This document shows positions 11,379 to 22,104 of a stretch of 29,457 nucleotides of DNA, piece after piece (position 1 is the stretch's first letter; the number at the start of each line of letters is the position of its first letter). The position numbers and the translations under genes are program-made. A model generated the notes under the pieces. That model worked only from the letters and a program-made list of their open reading frames with translations. It was not told the DNA's origin and searched no databases. Origin of the DNA: Apostichopus californicus (lineage: Eukaryota > Echinodermata > Holothuroidea > Aspidochirotida > Stichopodidae); contig JAIPMN010031603.1 of NCBI GenBank assembly GCA_020650975.1, positions 1 through 29,457 of the forward strand, given 5' to 3'.

Positions 11379-14300
11379 GTTTGAAACGTTTTATATGAAA
11401 TATGTTGTTTTTAAGTTCCAAGTATTCTTTGCGTTTTCTGGTTTAACTCTCGCTATGCCAAAACGGCTATAAATGGATATTTTTTGGTCAAGAATGAATG
11501 TTCTGTTTTTCTTTACAATTTAATGTAACTGAGCTTAGTTCAAGCTTTCACTTTATTAACATTGCGTCATACTCTATTTATGGAATCATATTGATTTATC
11601 AGTACCATTATGAATGGTCCATTCTTCAATATTCAATGCACAGTATTTCTATAGATAAGCAGTTGGATTATAAAACGAATGATACCCACATCTTTTTTTT
11701 TGTATTTGCTAATTTTACAGGAAATTTCTCCGCTACGAGATGGATTCCCCAAGGAGGTTCGATTGCATTAAATTGCACTACTTTTAGAGATGATATATTT
11801 CCAGTGTGGATGTTTAACGGTAGAACAATTTACGGGATGCTTGTTTCACCTCTTTCACTCAATATTTCAAATATTCGTGGAAATTTCACCGACGGGAGAA
11901 ATTCCTACTTGTATATTGAAAGGTTTGCTATCGACAATGTTGGAAATTACACATGCATCGAAAATGATGATACGCGGTATGCATACTATCTCAACATCTT
12001 TGGTGAGTCCAGAACTTATCAATGACTTCGTTGTATGTAGTAACGTTTGCCAAATGATGTCTTTAAACCCTCACTCGTATTCTGTTTCGTGATGAATTGC
12101 ATTCCTAAATGACATCCAAATTCTAAGCAGTTACATAGGTTTGCTTCAGGAATCATGCTTTACCTATAATGTGAGTAGCCTATTCACCAGGCCTCTTTAA
12201 TATAATTTATATAATAATTAACGACATTTAACAAGCAAATAAGACATTTTAATAGCAATTTAACCTTTCTCATTATATGTAATGGAACATTAATTTACGA
12301 ACTCATAATGGAAATTAATGTAGTATTTCTTGTTTCTGTCAGTTGTTTGATTTTAGTGTCTGCTATTACCATATGCAGAACATTAAGTTTAAATTCAGCT
12401 CTATTATCTCATTTAAAGTAGCATGTAGGTTAAACTTATATAGTCAATCAGTCAGTTTCAATTCAAAATTTCAGTGTGTTTTTTTTTGACAGAAATACCG
12501 GAATTGGTTATGATAGAGAGCGGTGAAACCATAACTAATGATGTCTACTACTTGCAGAAAAGTACAGAGCTGAGACTCACATGCCTGACAAAAAGCTCGT
12601 TCTCTGGTGTGACACTCAATTGGTCTTTAAACGATCCGGACTTAAAAATTCCAAGATTAGTGAGCAAACGTTATTACCTGAACTCCACGCAAATCCATGA
12701 GACCAAATTGAACTTCACTCTAATGGAAGACGTAATCGTGACTTGTCACTTGAACTATGGTCGATCTCAAAATCTTCGAAATCTCTCAGTTGCATTTTCT
12801 GTTAATTCAACCAACACAGAGAGTACTATGTTAAATCCAACATTCACGCAAGGTAATATATTTAACTCAACCTTAAAGTTGATAAACAAATAATGTATGT
12901 CAAATACATAAATAAGTTGCAACAAATGGGGTACTTAATTGACCGATCAACAAATTCATCATACAAATTCATCTGTAAACTTTATGTTATTATTTTATTA
13001 AATGCTTCTATTATCACAAATTGATAGATTTTTCGTTCAATTGACCATGTTTTACAAAAAAGTGGTGTTTAGCAATTCTGTGTTTATATATTAAGGTATA
13101 TATGTTATCCTCAAAAGGTACACTATGTATCGTGGTGTCTGCTGGAGGAGTTCTTGTTTTACTTATGATTGCAGTCCCACTCGCTGTGCTGTGTAAGAAG
13201 AAAACCACACAAGGTCGTTTACTTTTGTCCTCATTTAATTAGTGTATATTATATATTACATATATGGGTGGGTGGGCGGATGGATGGATTAATGGATGGA
13301 TGGATTAATGGATGGATGTATGGATGAATAGATGGATGGATGGATGGATTAATGGATGGATGAATGGATTAATGAATGGATGGATTGGTGGATGTATGGA
13401 TGAATAGATGGATGTATGGATGAATAGATGGATAGAAGGATGGATTGATGGATGGATGTTAGACTAGTAGCTAGTATTTGAACGATGAAATATTCAGCAA
13501 AGTCTTCATTCGAAATGAGTTTCTCACACATAATTGAATAAGTATATAGAAAGGTATAATGACTAGCATCAAACAGCAATCCAAATTTATATAAATTTTA
13601 ACCAAAGTGATTTCTTCAGCCCTGTGGCAAGTCCTTTTACAAACAAACATGTTACTTTATCATTCCAGGAAGACCTATAGCTAGAAAAATGTCCAAATCC
13701 AGGTAAGTAAAGGGGAAAATACCAAACCAAAAGATGTTTTAAAATGTTTTTATTTTTATATGATGACTTTACTTCAAAATGAAACTTAATTAAGTTTATT
13801 CACAAAATATTATAAAAAAACTATAATTTCTATTTAATTTTTCTTTAGGCAGACAATCAGAGGACAGTTGGACCTGAATTTAACACCTGACAACTTTGGT
13901 GTGTACTTCTCTGCTTTAGTTTCTTTGAAGTCAAACATAAGCACTGGCTATTCTCTGTTCGTGTAAATGTTAAAGGAGAATGGATGGTTTGACTGCGTGT
14001 ACAACACAAAACACCATCATCAGACTCATTTATGGAGTCATATAAATATAAAAATAAAATAATAACACATTTTTATTCTACCATTTTGTCACACAATGTT
14101 TTATTAAGAAAACTGAATCAAAATATTATAAAATAGGTGATTTATTTCTATTGAATGAATATTAACTTTATTAAACAGAAATGGATGTCAGTTTTTCCTA
14201 TTTCAACGTACGAACTGAGGAAATATTAATGGAAGATGTGGAGCTAATTTCAATGCTACCATCTGTAGACAACTTTACCTATTGGAAGGCAACATGGCGA

Positions 14301-17300
14301 AATGGATCAAACAACGGATACATCGTAGCTAAGACCGTGTCAGGTGAATAATGAAAATATACTAACTTACCTTTTCTTAATTTTTTACTTCAATCTATTT
14401 CACAGTCAACAAAACATTTGCAAAGCTCGTCAAACATAGACATTCATGTATTAACAGAGTATACAGACACTTACATAGTGGTATGCAGTTAGTGGGTATA
14501 TCCGATGTTTTAAGAAAATATGCTTGGGCCTAAATCGCACTGCAGTTTTCCACTGACTGAAGAAATGTAATGAAAAATGCAATAATTTGTATTATGTATG
14601 GATCATATTATTCTAAGTGTGATATGTTTAAATAATGTTTCAGATAACGCTCTGATGGAAGACGCCTACAACTTCATTACAGCAGCGAGAAAGATACGAC
14701 AACTCAATCAACATCCGAATATTGTAGTTTTTCTTGGATGTTCAATCGAAAATGGTACTCTATAGCCATAGGCGTAGGAGGCGGGGGGGGGGGGGGCTGG
14801 GGCGGCTGGAGCCCCCCAACCAAAATTTTTGGTGAAATTTCGGGCAATATGCTGAGAATTTTTCGGGCACCTACTGAAAGAAGAAAAATTTGCAATGTGT
14901 TTTTCATGGTTAAACTGATATTATTATTATTATCGTTATTATTGTAGCGCGTGCATTCATCGGCTATCTGCATATGATGTAATAACCGATGAATGCCTAT
15001 ATGATAGCACATTAAGATATTGAACGCGCGCTCGGAAAATTTTGGTTATATTTTTCGGGCAAGTCGTTACAGCCCCCCCCCCCCCCCAATCAAATTAGGC
15101 TCCTACGCCTATGTCTATAGCAAATAAATTCAGGAGAGGGAAACACAGAAAAAGTGACACACTGTTCATGATATATTCCTGATTAAGTTTCTTGCCTGAA
15201 CATAAGTATGAAAAAGTATTGTAGCAAATTAACATATTACTACGGTACCATCTTTGTTTCTTTCTCTTAAGAAAATATTAAGTTACATTTCATTTGTTTG
15301 TCTCGATCTCTTTTACTCAAACGGAAAGAGACTGCATGATCTTTTTAAACTACAATATAAGAATAAATTTTACTTGAGAGTCAGGTGGCCTCTGACGGTT
15401 CAACATTTATGTAATTTACAATAAGGATTCTTATTTTGCATATCTTCACATCTCTTCACTAAATGTATGGTAACTCTCAACCTTCTGTTTCAGTACCCTG
15501 CTACATCTACCTAGAGTTCTTAGAAAATGGAACCCTCCGAGATCTATTGCTGAGGATTGATCAGTTACAGGAACTCTACGTGAATCGAGGCGAAGAGTAT
15601 GGGCAACCTACAGATATCGACTCTCTGTTCGGTTACGCGAGAGATGTAGGGAGTGGTTTAGAATTTCTTCACATGAATGAGGTACGGAAATCATGTCATG
15701 TATGGAATGAAGGATTTAAACAGACACGAACATAACTTTCAATATTGTCTTCTGTTCATACCAAGTTCAATGATCATTATAACACTTGGTGATACCATGC
15801 AGCGGTACATACTCTTGTAACGTATCGACTTGCGCGTTTGTTGCGCAATCCGACTCAACGAGCGCCAAGCTACAATTTACAAAGACAAAAACTACGTATT
15901 GTATTATCTCCCTCTTTTGTTCTTACAAATAAACAGCTTTGCCATCCTGGGTTATCAACCAATAAGATTCTTCTTGATGGAAGTAACAAGTGTAAGCTTT
16001 ACGACTTTTGGCCAAATGAGATTTCGTCTGACAGATTGAGCACATTACTCTCTGTTGTAAGTACCAATTTCCATCTACATTTTCCCTATGATTATATCAA
16101 TATATTGTATCGTTTCTTTAAGTATTAGCTTTCAAGTTGAAGAACTGTCCTTCTATACTTTACTTCTGTTTAGAGAAATCCCCCTATTGGATGGTTGCCA
16201 CCTGAGTCACTATTAATGAACCAGTATGACTCGATTTCTGACATCTGGTCCTATGGTGTACTTCTATGGGAAATATTTTCGTTTGGTAGGTATTCTTATC
16301 CAAATATTGTTCCATAGTTAACATAAAATACATATGATGTACCTATGGCAACCAAAAAACAAAACATTATTTATGGGACTGGATCAAAATGGCCATATAA
16401 CAATACCAAACATCTAAGCATAAATTATGAGTTGATTGCGGGAAGTCTTTGCTCATGATACTAATGAGCTCTTTCTTTACAATTATATCAAACATTTATC
16501 TTAAAGCAAAAGAAAAAAGGCTCACTTTTATTTATTCATTATTTTTTTAAGGTTTACGCACTTAGAGTTTGTGGAGTACATACAAACACAACCTACAAAA
16601 AACAACCCGTTTATATTACTAGGTTCGTTCCTGCAACAATAATTAACAATGCCTTTGATAAATCTATGGAGGAAAATGCAGTTAAAATCGTGTTTCCCTT
16701 TCTGTTTACTCAGTAACCTTTCAATGAATCACGAAGAACGCTTATTAAAAGTTAAATAATTGTCCAATAAATATCCTTTTGCTTATATTTAAAACACTCA
16801 ATTTAATTAGGTTTTTAAAGTGGTACTAAAATAATAACTAACATATTTTTACTTTCCAGGGGAAATCCCGTACAAAAGTGAGAGCAAAAATGAGAAAGAG
16901 GAACACATCAGGCAATCAGACCTACTACCTCGACCGATATATTGTCCAAGTGCAATGTAAGAAAAACAGACTGTATGGAGCCATGGTAGTTGGTTCCCAT
17001 ATCTTTTTTTTTTGCTGCAGTTGTGTCATTTTCAATTAAAGTCCACTAGAAATATTGATATATATATTATTAGTTGACTAAGAAATAAGTATGAATATAC
17101 TTCAACTAATCAATTAATTTTACTTTCTAGGTTTGACATAATGTTGTCGACGTGGACACATGCACGTGAGACGAGACCAATGATATCCGAAGTGAGAAGC
17201 AAACTAGATGAAATATCTGCAGATGAGCTACCGGTAGGTATAGTATCATGATAACAGAGAACATTTTTTTGTGTAAAGAAAATAGTATGAGAAAACCTGT

Positions 17301-18058
17301 AACTGAATATACACTGCAAAAACAATGCATCAATCTGAAGAAACGCACACGGTAATCAACATATCGCTGAAATTATTTGCTAAGTCATGCTAACCCATTC
17401 TGCTCTTCTTCTTCTACAACTTGCCAACAGCCATTTCACACCTAAGATCTTAAAAGTCTTAAAAAAGCCAAATTTTTCACTTATACCTCTCGTGATTGTA
17501 TACATTCCGGACGATATACTACCCATGTCATGCAAGGGTATTGTATCTTTGGATAACCAGCTAGTTCTCCTTAGTATATTCTCCTTAGTATATTCTGGAT
17601 GCAAGATGATATCGCGCCATCAGTCCATCTCTCTCTTTAAAATAGCTTCTTCCACAGCCATTGTATCTGCAGAAGATCTTCCTTCCATCTGTTTCCTTTC
17701 ATCTCACTGCTCATTATGGTGTAAACACTTTGCATTCTGTTTTGTTTTTTAATTTTCAAATGAAAAACGCCCTTCCATTTGGCTATTTGACCTATTTTCT
17801 GTCCGTCTCTGAAGAAGATCCTGTTGGATCGAAACGTAAGGTCCTCTAGATTGTTTCACATTGTCTTGCCAATTTTGTGCTTAACCTCATTTTCTGCTTT
17901 TAGGACTTTCTGTTATTGATTAACCCATGTATTGATTTACACGTAACGTTTCCATCACGTTTTGTTTTATCTTGCAGGCAAACATGACTACCTTCTCAAA
18001 CGACTACTTTATTTTGGAAACCGATGCAGATTACGGATTGCCATATGGAAATATCTGA
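11318..18058 (+). CDS. Gene B: complete Ig-domain receptor pseudokinase, 619 aa
   Basis: Fourteen coding exons: 11318-11378, 11721-12002, 12493-12852, 13118-13213, 13679-13712, 13849-13898, 14179-14343, 14644-14754, 15494-15681, 15937-16056, 16174-16285, 16860-16956, 17131-17233, 17978-18058. They sum to 1860 nt with every phase compatible. Residues 1-20 signal peptide, about 21-114 Ig1, 115-234 Ig2, 235-266 TM, 267-300 juxtamembrane, about 305-593 kinase-like domain, 594-619 tail. Cell-surface receptor by architecture; ligand unknown. The kinase domain lacks the glycine loop, has Ala for the alphaC Glu, HPG for HRD, Lys for the catalytic Asn and DFW for DFG, but keeps AK in beta3, HPNIV, PPES, DIWSYG and TRP. 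Catalysis is therefore unlikely. The ectodomain carries many N-glycosylation sequons. Likely partners are an active kinase or an SH2 protein recruited to the C-terminal tyrosines (inference). Confidence 0.9.
11721..12002 (+). CDS. Gene B exon 2: first Ig-like domain
   Basis: 282 nt, phase 1 in and out, acceptor attttacag, donor gtgagt. Cys in IALNC, Trp in FPVWMFNG, and DNVGNYTC form the Ig Cys-Trp-(D.G.Y.C) signature. Several NxS/T sequons. The gene C equivalent is exactly 282 nt and shares WIP.G.SI, FP.W and NYTC/TYTC. Confidence 0.93.
12493..12852 (+). CDS. Gene B exon 3: second Ig-like domain
   Basis: 360 nt, phase 1 in and out. LRLTC, then LNWSLN, then [11 protein letters not shown] give the two Cys and core Trp of an Ig fold. 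The tail (NSTNTESTM) is a Ser/Thr-rich stalk. Gene C shares [11 protein letters not shown] exactly. Confidence 0.9.
13118..13213 (+). CDS. Gene B exon 4: transmembrane helix
   Basis: 96 nt, phase 1 in and out. Encodes [20 protein letters not shown], continuing AVLC, then KKKTTQ: a single helix with a basic stop-transfer flank. The acceptor ctcaaaag is purine-rich and weak, but the gene C TM exon sits in the same place and phase. Confidence 0.82.
13261..13459. repeat. (GGAT)n microsatellite
   Basis: About 200 bp of GGAT/GGATTAAT repeats with interruptions in the intron after the TM exon of gene B. ORFs across it are artefacts. Confidence 0.95.
13679..13712 (+). CDS. Gene B exon 5: juxtamembrane mini-exon
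   Basis: 34 nt, phase 1 to 2, acceptor cattccag, donor gtaagt. Encodes [10 protein letters not shown]. Gene C has a 28-nt exon with the same phases here. RKMSK resembles the NRKMSKQ of the gene C cassette. Confidence 0.78.
13849..13898 (+). CDS. Gene B exon 6: juxtamembrane mini-exon
   Basis: 50 nt, phase 2 to 1, acceptor ttctttag, donor gtgtgt. Encodes [16 protein letters not shown]. The gene C counterpart (56 nt, same phases) has NMDIDLADP, a similar acidic/aliphatic segment. Confidence 0.78.
14179..14343 (+). CDS. Gene B exon 7: start of kinase-like domain
   Basis: 165 nt, phase 1 in and out, acceptor aaacag, donor gtgaat. [20 protein letters not shown] occupies the place of the glycine loop but has no GxGxx[10 protein letters not shown] carries the beta3 Lys. 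Gene C has an exon of the same 165 nt. Confidence 0.9.
14644..14754 (+). CDS. Gene B exon 8: alphaC region
   Basis: 111 nt, phase 1 in and out. Encodes [20 protein letters not shown] and VFLGCSIEN. The alphaC Glu position is Ala. The donor gtactc is only 4 nt before the target duplication of an inserted element. Confidence 0.9.
14767..15113. mobile_element. Non-autonomous TIR DNA transposon (347 bp) with perfect 8-bp TSD
   Basis: Terminal inverted repeats CATAGGCGTAGGAG at the left and CTCCTACGCCTATG at the right bound the element. TCTATAGC is duplicated on both sides (14759-14766 and 15114-15121). Long G-run near the left end and C-run near the right extend the symmetry, and a 15-bp hairpin sits at 14953-14996. 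An 8-bp duplication is typical of the hAT and P superfamilies. No transposase is encoded. The insertion begins 12 nt into a gene B intron. Confidence 0.9.
15494..15681 (+). CDS. Gene B exon 9: hinge, alphaD-alphaE
   Basis: 188 nt, phase 1 to 0, acceptor tgtttcag, donor gtacgg. Encodes [17 protein letters not shown] and [17 protein letters not shown]. Length identical to gene A exon 3. Confidence 0.92.
15937..16056 (+). CDS. Gene B exon 10: degenerate catalytic and DFG loops
   Basis: 120 nt, phase 0 in and out, acceptor ataaacag, donor gtaagt. [14 protein letters not shown] replaces [20 protein letters not shown] replaces the DFG segment (Gly to Trp). HP, KIL, CKL, D, W, P and ISSDRL are all shared with gene A. 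Confidence 0.92.
16174..16285 (+). CDS. Gene B exon 11: P+1 loop and alphaF
   Basis: 112 nt, phase 0 to 1, acceptor tctgtttag, donor gtaggt. [14 protein letters not shown] and [15 protein letters not shown] are the APE and alphaF motifs. Confidence 0.93.
16860..16956 (+). CDS. Gene B exon 12: alphaG region
   Basis: 97 nt, phase 1 to 2, acceptor ctttccag, donor gtaaga. Encodes [20 protein letters not shown] and [12 protein letters not shown]. Confidence 0.9.
17131..17233 (+). CDS. Gene B exon 13: alphaH-alphaI
   Basis: 103 nt, phase 2 to 0, acceptor actttctag, donor gtaggt. Encodes [20 protein letters not shown] with the conserved RP near the end of the kinase fold. Confidence 0.92.
17380..17860. 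mobile_element. Probable retroelement remnant in gene B intron 13
   Basis: The intron has a more GC-balanced block ending in CTGAAGA (17809), a GATCC-TGTT-GGATC stem and GAAAC (17831). That arrangement recalls the CUGANGA/stem II/GAAA core of hammerhead ribozymes carried by Penelope-like and other retroelements. There is an extra A after the core and no evident stem I. No intact protein is recognisable on either strand. Confidence 0.3.
17978..18058 (+). CDS. Gene B exon 14: C-terminal tail and stop
   Basis: Phase 0 acceptor atcttgcag, TGA at 18056. Encodes [20 protein letters not shown] and LPYGNI. The YF.LE and ADYxLP motifs match gene A. Confidence 0.88.
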   Translation, partial: ANMTTFSNDYFILETDADYGLPYGNI

Positions 18059-20490
18059 AGTAAACATAGCAAATCCGTTCTATAAGTCTAGACTGAAACC
18101 GTATAATACACAAAGGAAAATGCAACAGAGACTAGTAGGTGGTCAGATAACGGTCCATATTATACTGCGCAGCAAAGAGAGAGGTTTGGTGCCAGCATAC
18201 ACTTTCCTCTCTTTATATGTTTTTTTCTATGTTGATTTATGATTCAGTTTTACTAGCAAACAAATGTATGTTAGTAAATACGTCTCAACTTATTAAACTT
18301 TATTGGTTTTCTTTTCTTCCATACATTCACTATGATATAGAAACCCTTACAAAGTTGGGCAAACATTTCACTCAACATTGGGAACGTGTGTATCCAAAAA
18401 AAATTGTTCGTTTTAACCTCATAGAAGTACAATTTCGAAAGTGTAATCAATTTAATTGCAAAAAAAGTGATACTTTAGTAAATAATGTATTCACTTTACT
18501 GTTTTGGTCCAACCATGTACGGAAAATATCTAAACTACCATATCAGTGTTGGGAAAATATTGCCTAACTCTTTTAGAGTAAAGGTCGAATAGCTGAACCA
18601 ATAGCTCTACAGATGTTCCAAAGTTGCAGTTTATTATAGTATATACTATTCCAAATACAATACTATCATGACCTTCATCCCACTTTGATCCTTTCAACAC
18701 AATAAATATGCTCGGGTGAGGTATTTAAAGTGGTCTATTAAACTGGCTGGGCTAAGGGTTACAATGGACTACAAGTTAACATATAATCGACTTACCTCTC
18801 ATTAGTACTTCCATTAATACGTGTATAAAATAATATACAAGAAAGGTTTACTGCAGAAATGATTTTCATTGACAATTGATTAATCCACAGTAATTTGTGA
18901 CAAATGTTTAACCATAAGCTATACACACTGATGGCACTATGATACATTGCCTTTAGTTAGTCATTGCAATGATACAACAGGTCAGGTGTATACTGTAGAT
19001 AACAATGGGAAACAAATAACAAATTGAATGTTAGTGGTTGGCTAAATGCTAAATTGGTCAAATTGGTTAATTTTGAAAAAAAATCACATATCCAGAAAAG
19101 CTGAAGCACTTTAACTGAAAGTTGTTGTTGCTTTTAAATTGCTGTAACTGCTGTAGTCAACGCTCTGTAGCTAAAGATACAGTATTAAAAGTGTATATAC
19201 AACATATGACGATAGTTACTAATTACATTTTATTGTTTTGGTTCTTAATTATGATACTCTAAAAGAAACTATCATTTTACATATTTTATATTCTCTTCAA
19301 TGATCAATCGTTCTTCCTAGATAGTGTAAACTTTAATTAAAGTTACATGTTTCAGAAATTTACTATAAATAAGTTATTCTTACTGAGTGAATAGTTTTGA
19401 ACAACAGTCATTGTAAGTGATCTTTGACAGACCCTTATATTGGGATAGTAGTGTAAAACGTGTGGGTTGTTTGGTTACATACAAAACTCATACGGCTATT
19501 TAGATGAGAGATGTGTGCTGCGAAATGGCTTAGAGGTTAATATATCAACGTTTCACTTTCATGGAAAATATATTCTAAATGTTATAATTTATAAACAGTT
19601 TAAAAGTTGTTCAATTAAATGCAGACACTATTCTCTTAAAGAAAAACAACTTTTACAGCAGAACATAATATTATTAAATGTTATATCATCTTATTGAGAG
19701 GATTTTCAGGTTTCGAAGGAGATGGCAAGTTTGGTGAGTTGTCGTCACACAATATTATGTCTGAGTACAACTAAAAGAGGAGCCTGAGTCCATGTCAAAG
19801 ATCGAAAACACGGACAAATAAATTGAAAATAAAATCCAGACTCCTCTCTGAGGTCGGAAATACATATGCTATGTGTTCATCATAGTTTAATTTAATCAAG
19901 TTGCATACAACATATTTTTTATTCTTTGGTAAAATAAAGAATACATATATGTCAGTCATTTCAATTCAAAAGTATTGAATTGCTTCTTGTAAATAATATT
20001 CTAAAAGTTCATAAAAGATATCTCAGAATTATGGTATGGTTTGTTTATGTGCTAGAAATGGTTACAAAGAATACATGTCAATCTTGGTAAATAAGGGAAA
20101 AATAGCAACATTGGAAAGTTCGTTCCCTAAATGACTAAATGTTTCTTTCGTTCTTATATTGAGCTATAATTAATACCGACTATAAGTATTATTAGTTAGT
20201 CACATATTTCATTAATATCATATTTTACAAATTTTCGCAAACTTATGTGTAATATTGATCTTATTTGCAAACTTGAGAAATATATGATGTAACAGTCTAA
20301 CCAAATATTGCATACTTCTGTTGATTAATTACTTAAATAAAGTTGCTTGTACTTACAATATATTACTTTATATAAGTCATGAAGTCATGAAAATCTAGAG
20401 TTCTCGTTTCTAGGCTTCTTCTTTTTTTCTCAGTCGTTATCAACTTTCAACTTATAAGTTAAAGATCAAAACTTGCCTATTGAATATAAA
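18059..20490. other. Gene B 3'UTR and intergenic; no gene recognised
   Basis: AT-rich. AATAAA at 18701-18706, about 640 bp past the stop, could be the gene B poly(A) signal. An open stretch at 18217-18567 has no recognisable domain and probably lies in the 3'UTR. Confidence 0.45.
18701..18706 (+). terminator. Candidate poly(A) signal of gene B
   Basis: Canonical AATAAA about 640 bp downstream of the TGA. Transcript data would be needed to confirm use. Confidence 0.3.
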
Positions 20491-20499
20491 TGAATTCCA

Positions 20500-20815
20500 T
20501 CATTAATCTATTGTTAGATCACATAAAGAAAATGCCCACTTAAGCTGAATGACAGCGTTATCCTGATAATTAGCATTCAAATACAATTCAATTCAATACT
20601 CGATTCGAGTAGGTTTTTATAACCGTTATAAATGATGTTATTTAAGCAACTAGTGAACGATTTTCTTTCTAGTTTGCTTAAACACAATGCAGGTGTTATT
20701 AATCATTTATGGAAATTAAAGAAGATATGAATATCTCTATGAAAATTGGGACCTATAATTGATTAACTTAGTAGGACTGTAGTAGTCAAAACATTAACTA
20801 ATCAAGTTAGTTCAT
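20500..20815. repeat. Intergenic duplicated block, copy 1
   Basis: Shares ordered similarity with 20935-21240: aagctgaat, the palindromic aatactcgattcgag, atttaagcaactagt, and tgtagtagtcaaaacatt followed by aactaat. No coding potential. Confidence 0.75.
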
Positions 20816-20829
20816 TATATGAATTAACT

Positions 20830-20900
20830 TTTAGTTTAGTTTAGTTTAGTAGAAAAAAGGATCAGGAGGGACACTTAAGTCCCCATCAAGGACCCTATAA
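20830..20900 (-). mobile_element. Second LINE 3' tail of the family at 6873
   Basis: The (TTTAG)n tail is followed by aaaggatcaggagggacact and gaccctataag, matching the 3' end of the element at 6873-6955. It is a heavily 5'-truncated insertion, in the same orientation, lying between the two duplicated blocks. Confidence 0.8.
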
Positions 20901-20934
20901 GTCGCTTATATTATAACGTATATCAAGCCTAGCG

Positions 20935-21240
20935 CATTGCATATAAATTAACTCCATTTTTACTATATTGATCATACAAAAGAAAAAAATACACGCTGAA
21001 GCTGAATAGAATCGTTATCTTTATCACTAGCAAATTTAATACTCGATTCGAGAAGGTTATTGTTACAGCAGATATGATTTAAGCAACTAGTAATCGGGTT
21101 TCGTTATAGCTTACTTCATGTTTTTTTTTAATAAGTACTGGAACTTAACGGAAGAATAGGAATAAATCCAATAAATTTGTAACCAGTGATTGATTAAACT
21201 AATATAATTGTAGTAGTCAAAACATTGTAACTAATAAAGT
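20935..21240. repeat. Intergenic duplicated block, copy 2
   Basis: Diverged partner of 20500-20815, with the same motif order and a second aatactcgattcgag palindrome at about 21038. The offset is about 443 bp. Confidence 0.75.
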
Positions 21241-22100
21241 TTTTTTTTTAATTTAAATTCACTTTTAAAGTAGCTTAGATTATAAATTATATTTCTTCTT
21301 CTTAGATTAGTTAATGAAACTTATACTGATGTAAAAGATGGTGGTTTTACAAAATAACAACCCTTACAAAATGTCGGTATTTTATAGATCACACATTGCA
21401 TGAATCAATGATCTACTTTTTATACGTATTAATATCAACTCTGACGCAAAGTGACATTGCACAAGATGAACACAGCATATAGGTGGAATACAGGGTGACA
21501 GACCAGTGTATATTTGATTTAGGAATAATGCAGAAACAGCATTCTAAAGTTGTGGAGAAATAAATCAAACAACAATTTTATTGCAGAAGTTGTTGTCAAA
21601 TAGCATCTTAATTTATACATGTTTAACAATGTATTTTAACTTTACTTTAACACTTTACCTGTGTAGAACCATGCATTAATCATTACATCGTAAAGTGAAA
21701 TGCTCTTGCATTCTTTGAAGGTTTGAGAGGCTTTCGCCACTATGACATCACTTATTTTCAAGATAACAGCCTCCCGACACGTCTCCCAAAATGGCGAAAG
21801 ATTTTTTTTCGTAGTTGTTCTTTATAAAGATTTCTATCAGATCAGATGAAGAATATGACTGGCCATGTGTCTCCTTTAAGGACACCGTACTGTTGCACAA
21901 TATAAATAATCATTGTGTATATGCCATGGCAATGTTTTTGTTTGAAGGACAGTGTCTGTTCTGTCTTTTCTCCGGACTTCAGTCAAACCTTCCAGAAGGA
22001 AGTAAAATTTGTTATTCTGTTTCAGATTAATTAATTGAATTCTTTCCACTTACTGCTTAAACTTGATAAATTGTATGTGTGTATCATCTCAGAACAGCAC
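21241..22100. other. Intergenic, no gene seen
   Basis: Short ORFs only, none with a recognisable domain or paralogue in the window. Confidence 0.45.
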
Positions 22101-22104
22101 ATCA

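Noticed and set aside
13096..13118. Upstream acceptor (tattaag) for the gene B TM exon
   Set aside because: Puts the hydrophobic segment out of frame; the acceptor ending at 13117 keeps phase 1 and matches gene C.
13349..13579. Minus-strand ORF rich in HPSIHPSIH
   Set aside because: Translation of the GGAT microsatellite.
14704..15012. ORFs with poly-Gly or poly-Pro
   Set aside because: Artefacts of the G-run inside the TIR element.
17590..17690. Zinc-finger-like reading on the minus strand ([18 protein letters not shown])
   Set aside because: The first zinc-binding His is missing, stops flank it, and it lies in a decayed element; too weak to call.
18217..18567. 116-codon ATG ORF after gene B
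   Set aside because: No domain, no paralogue after gene A, and it lies in the expected 3'UTR of gene B; probably chance.
19467..19697. 76-codon ORF starting at TTG
   Set aside because: Non-ATG start, no homology in the window, AT-rich intergenic DNA.
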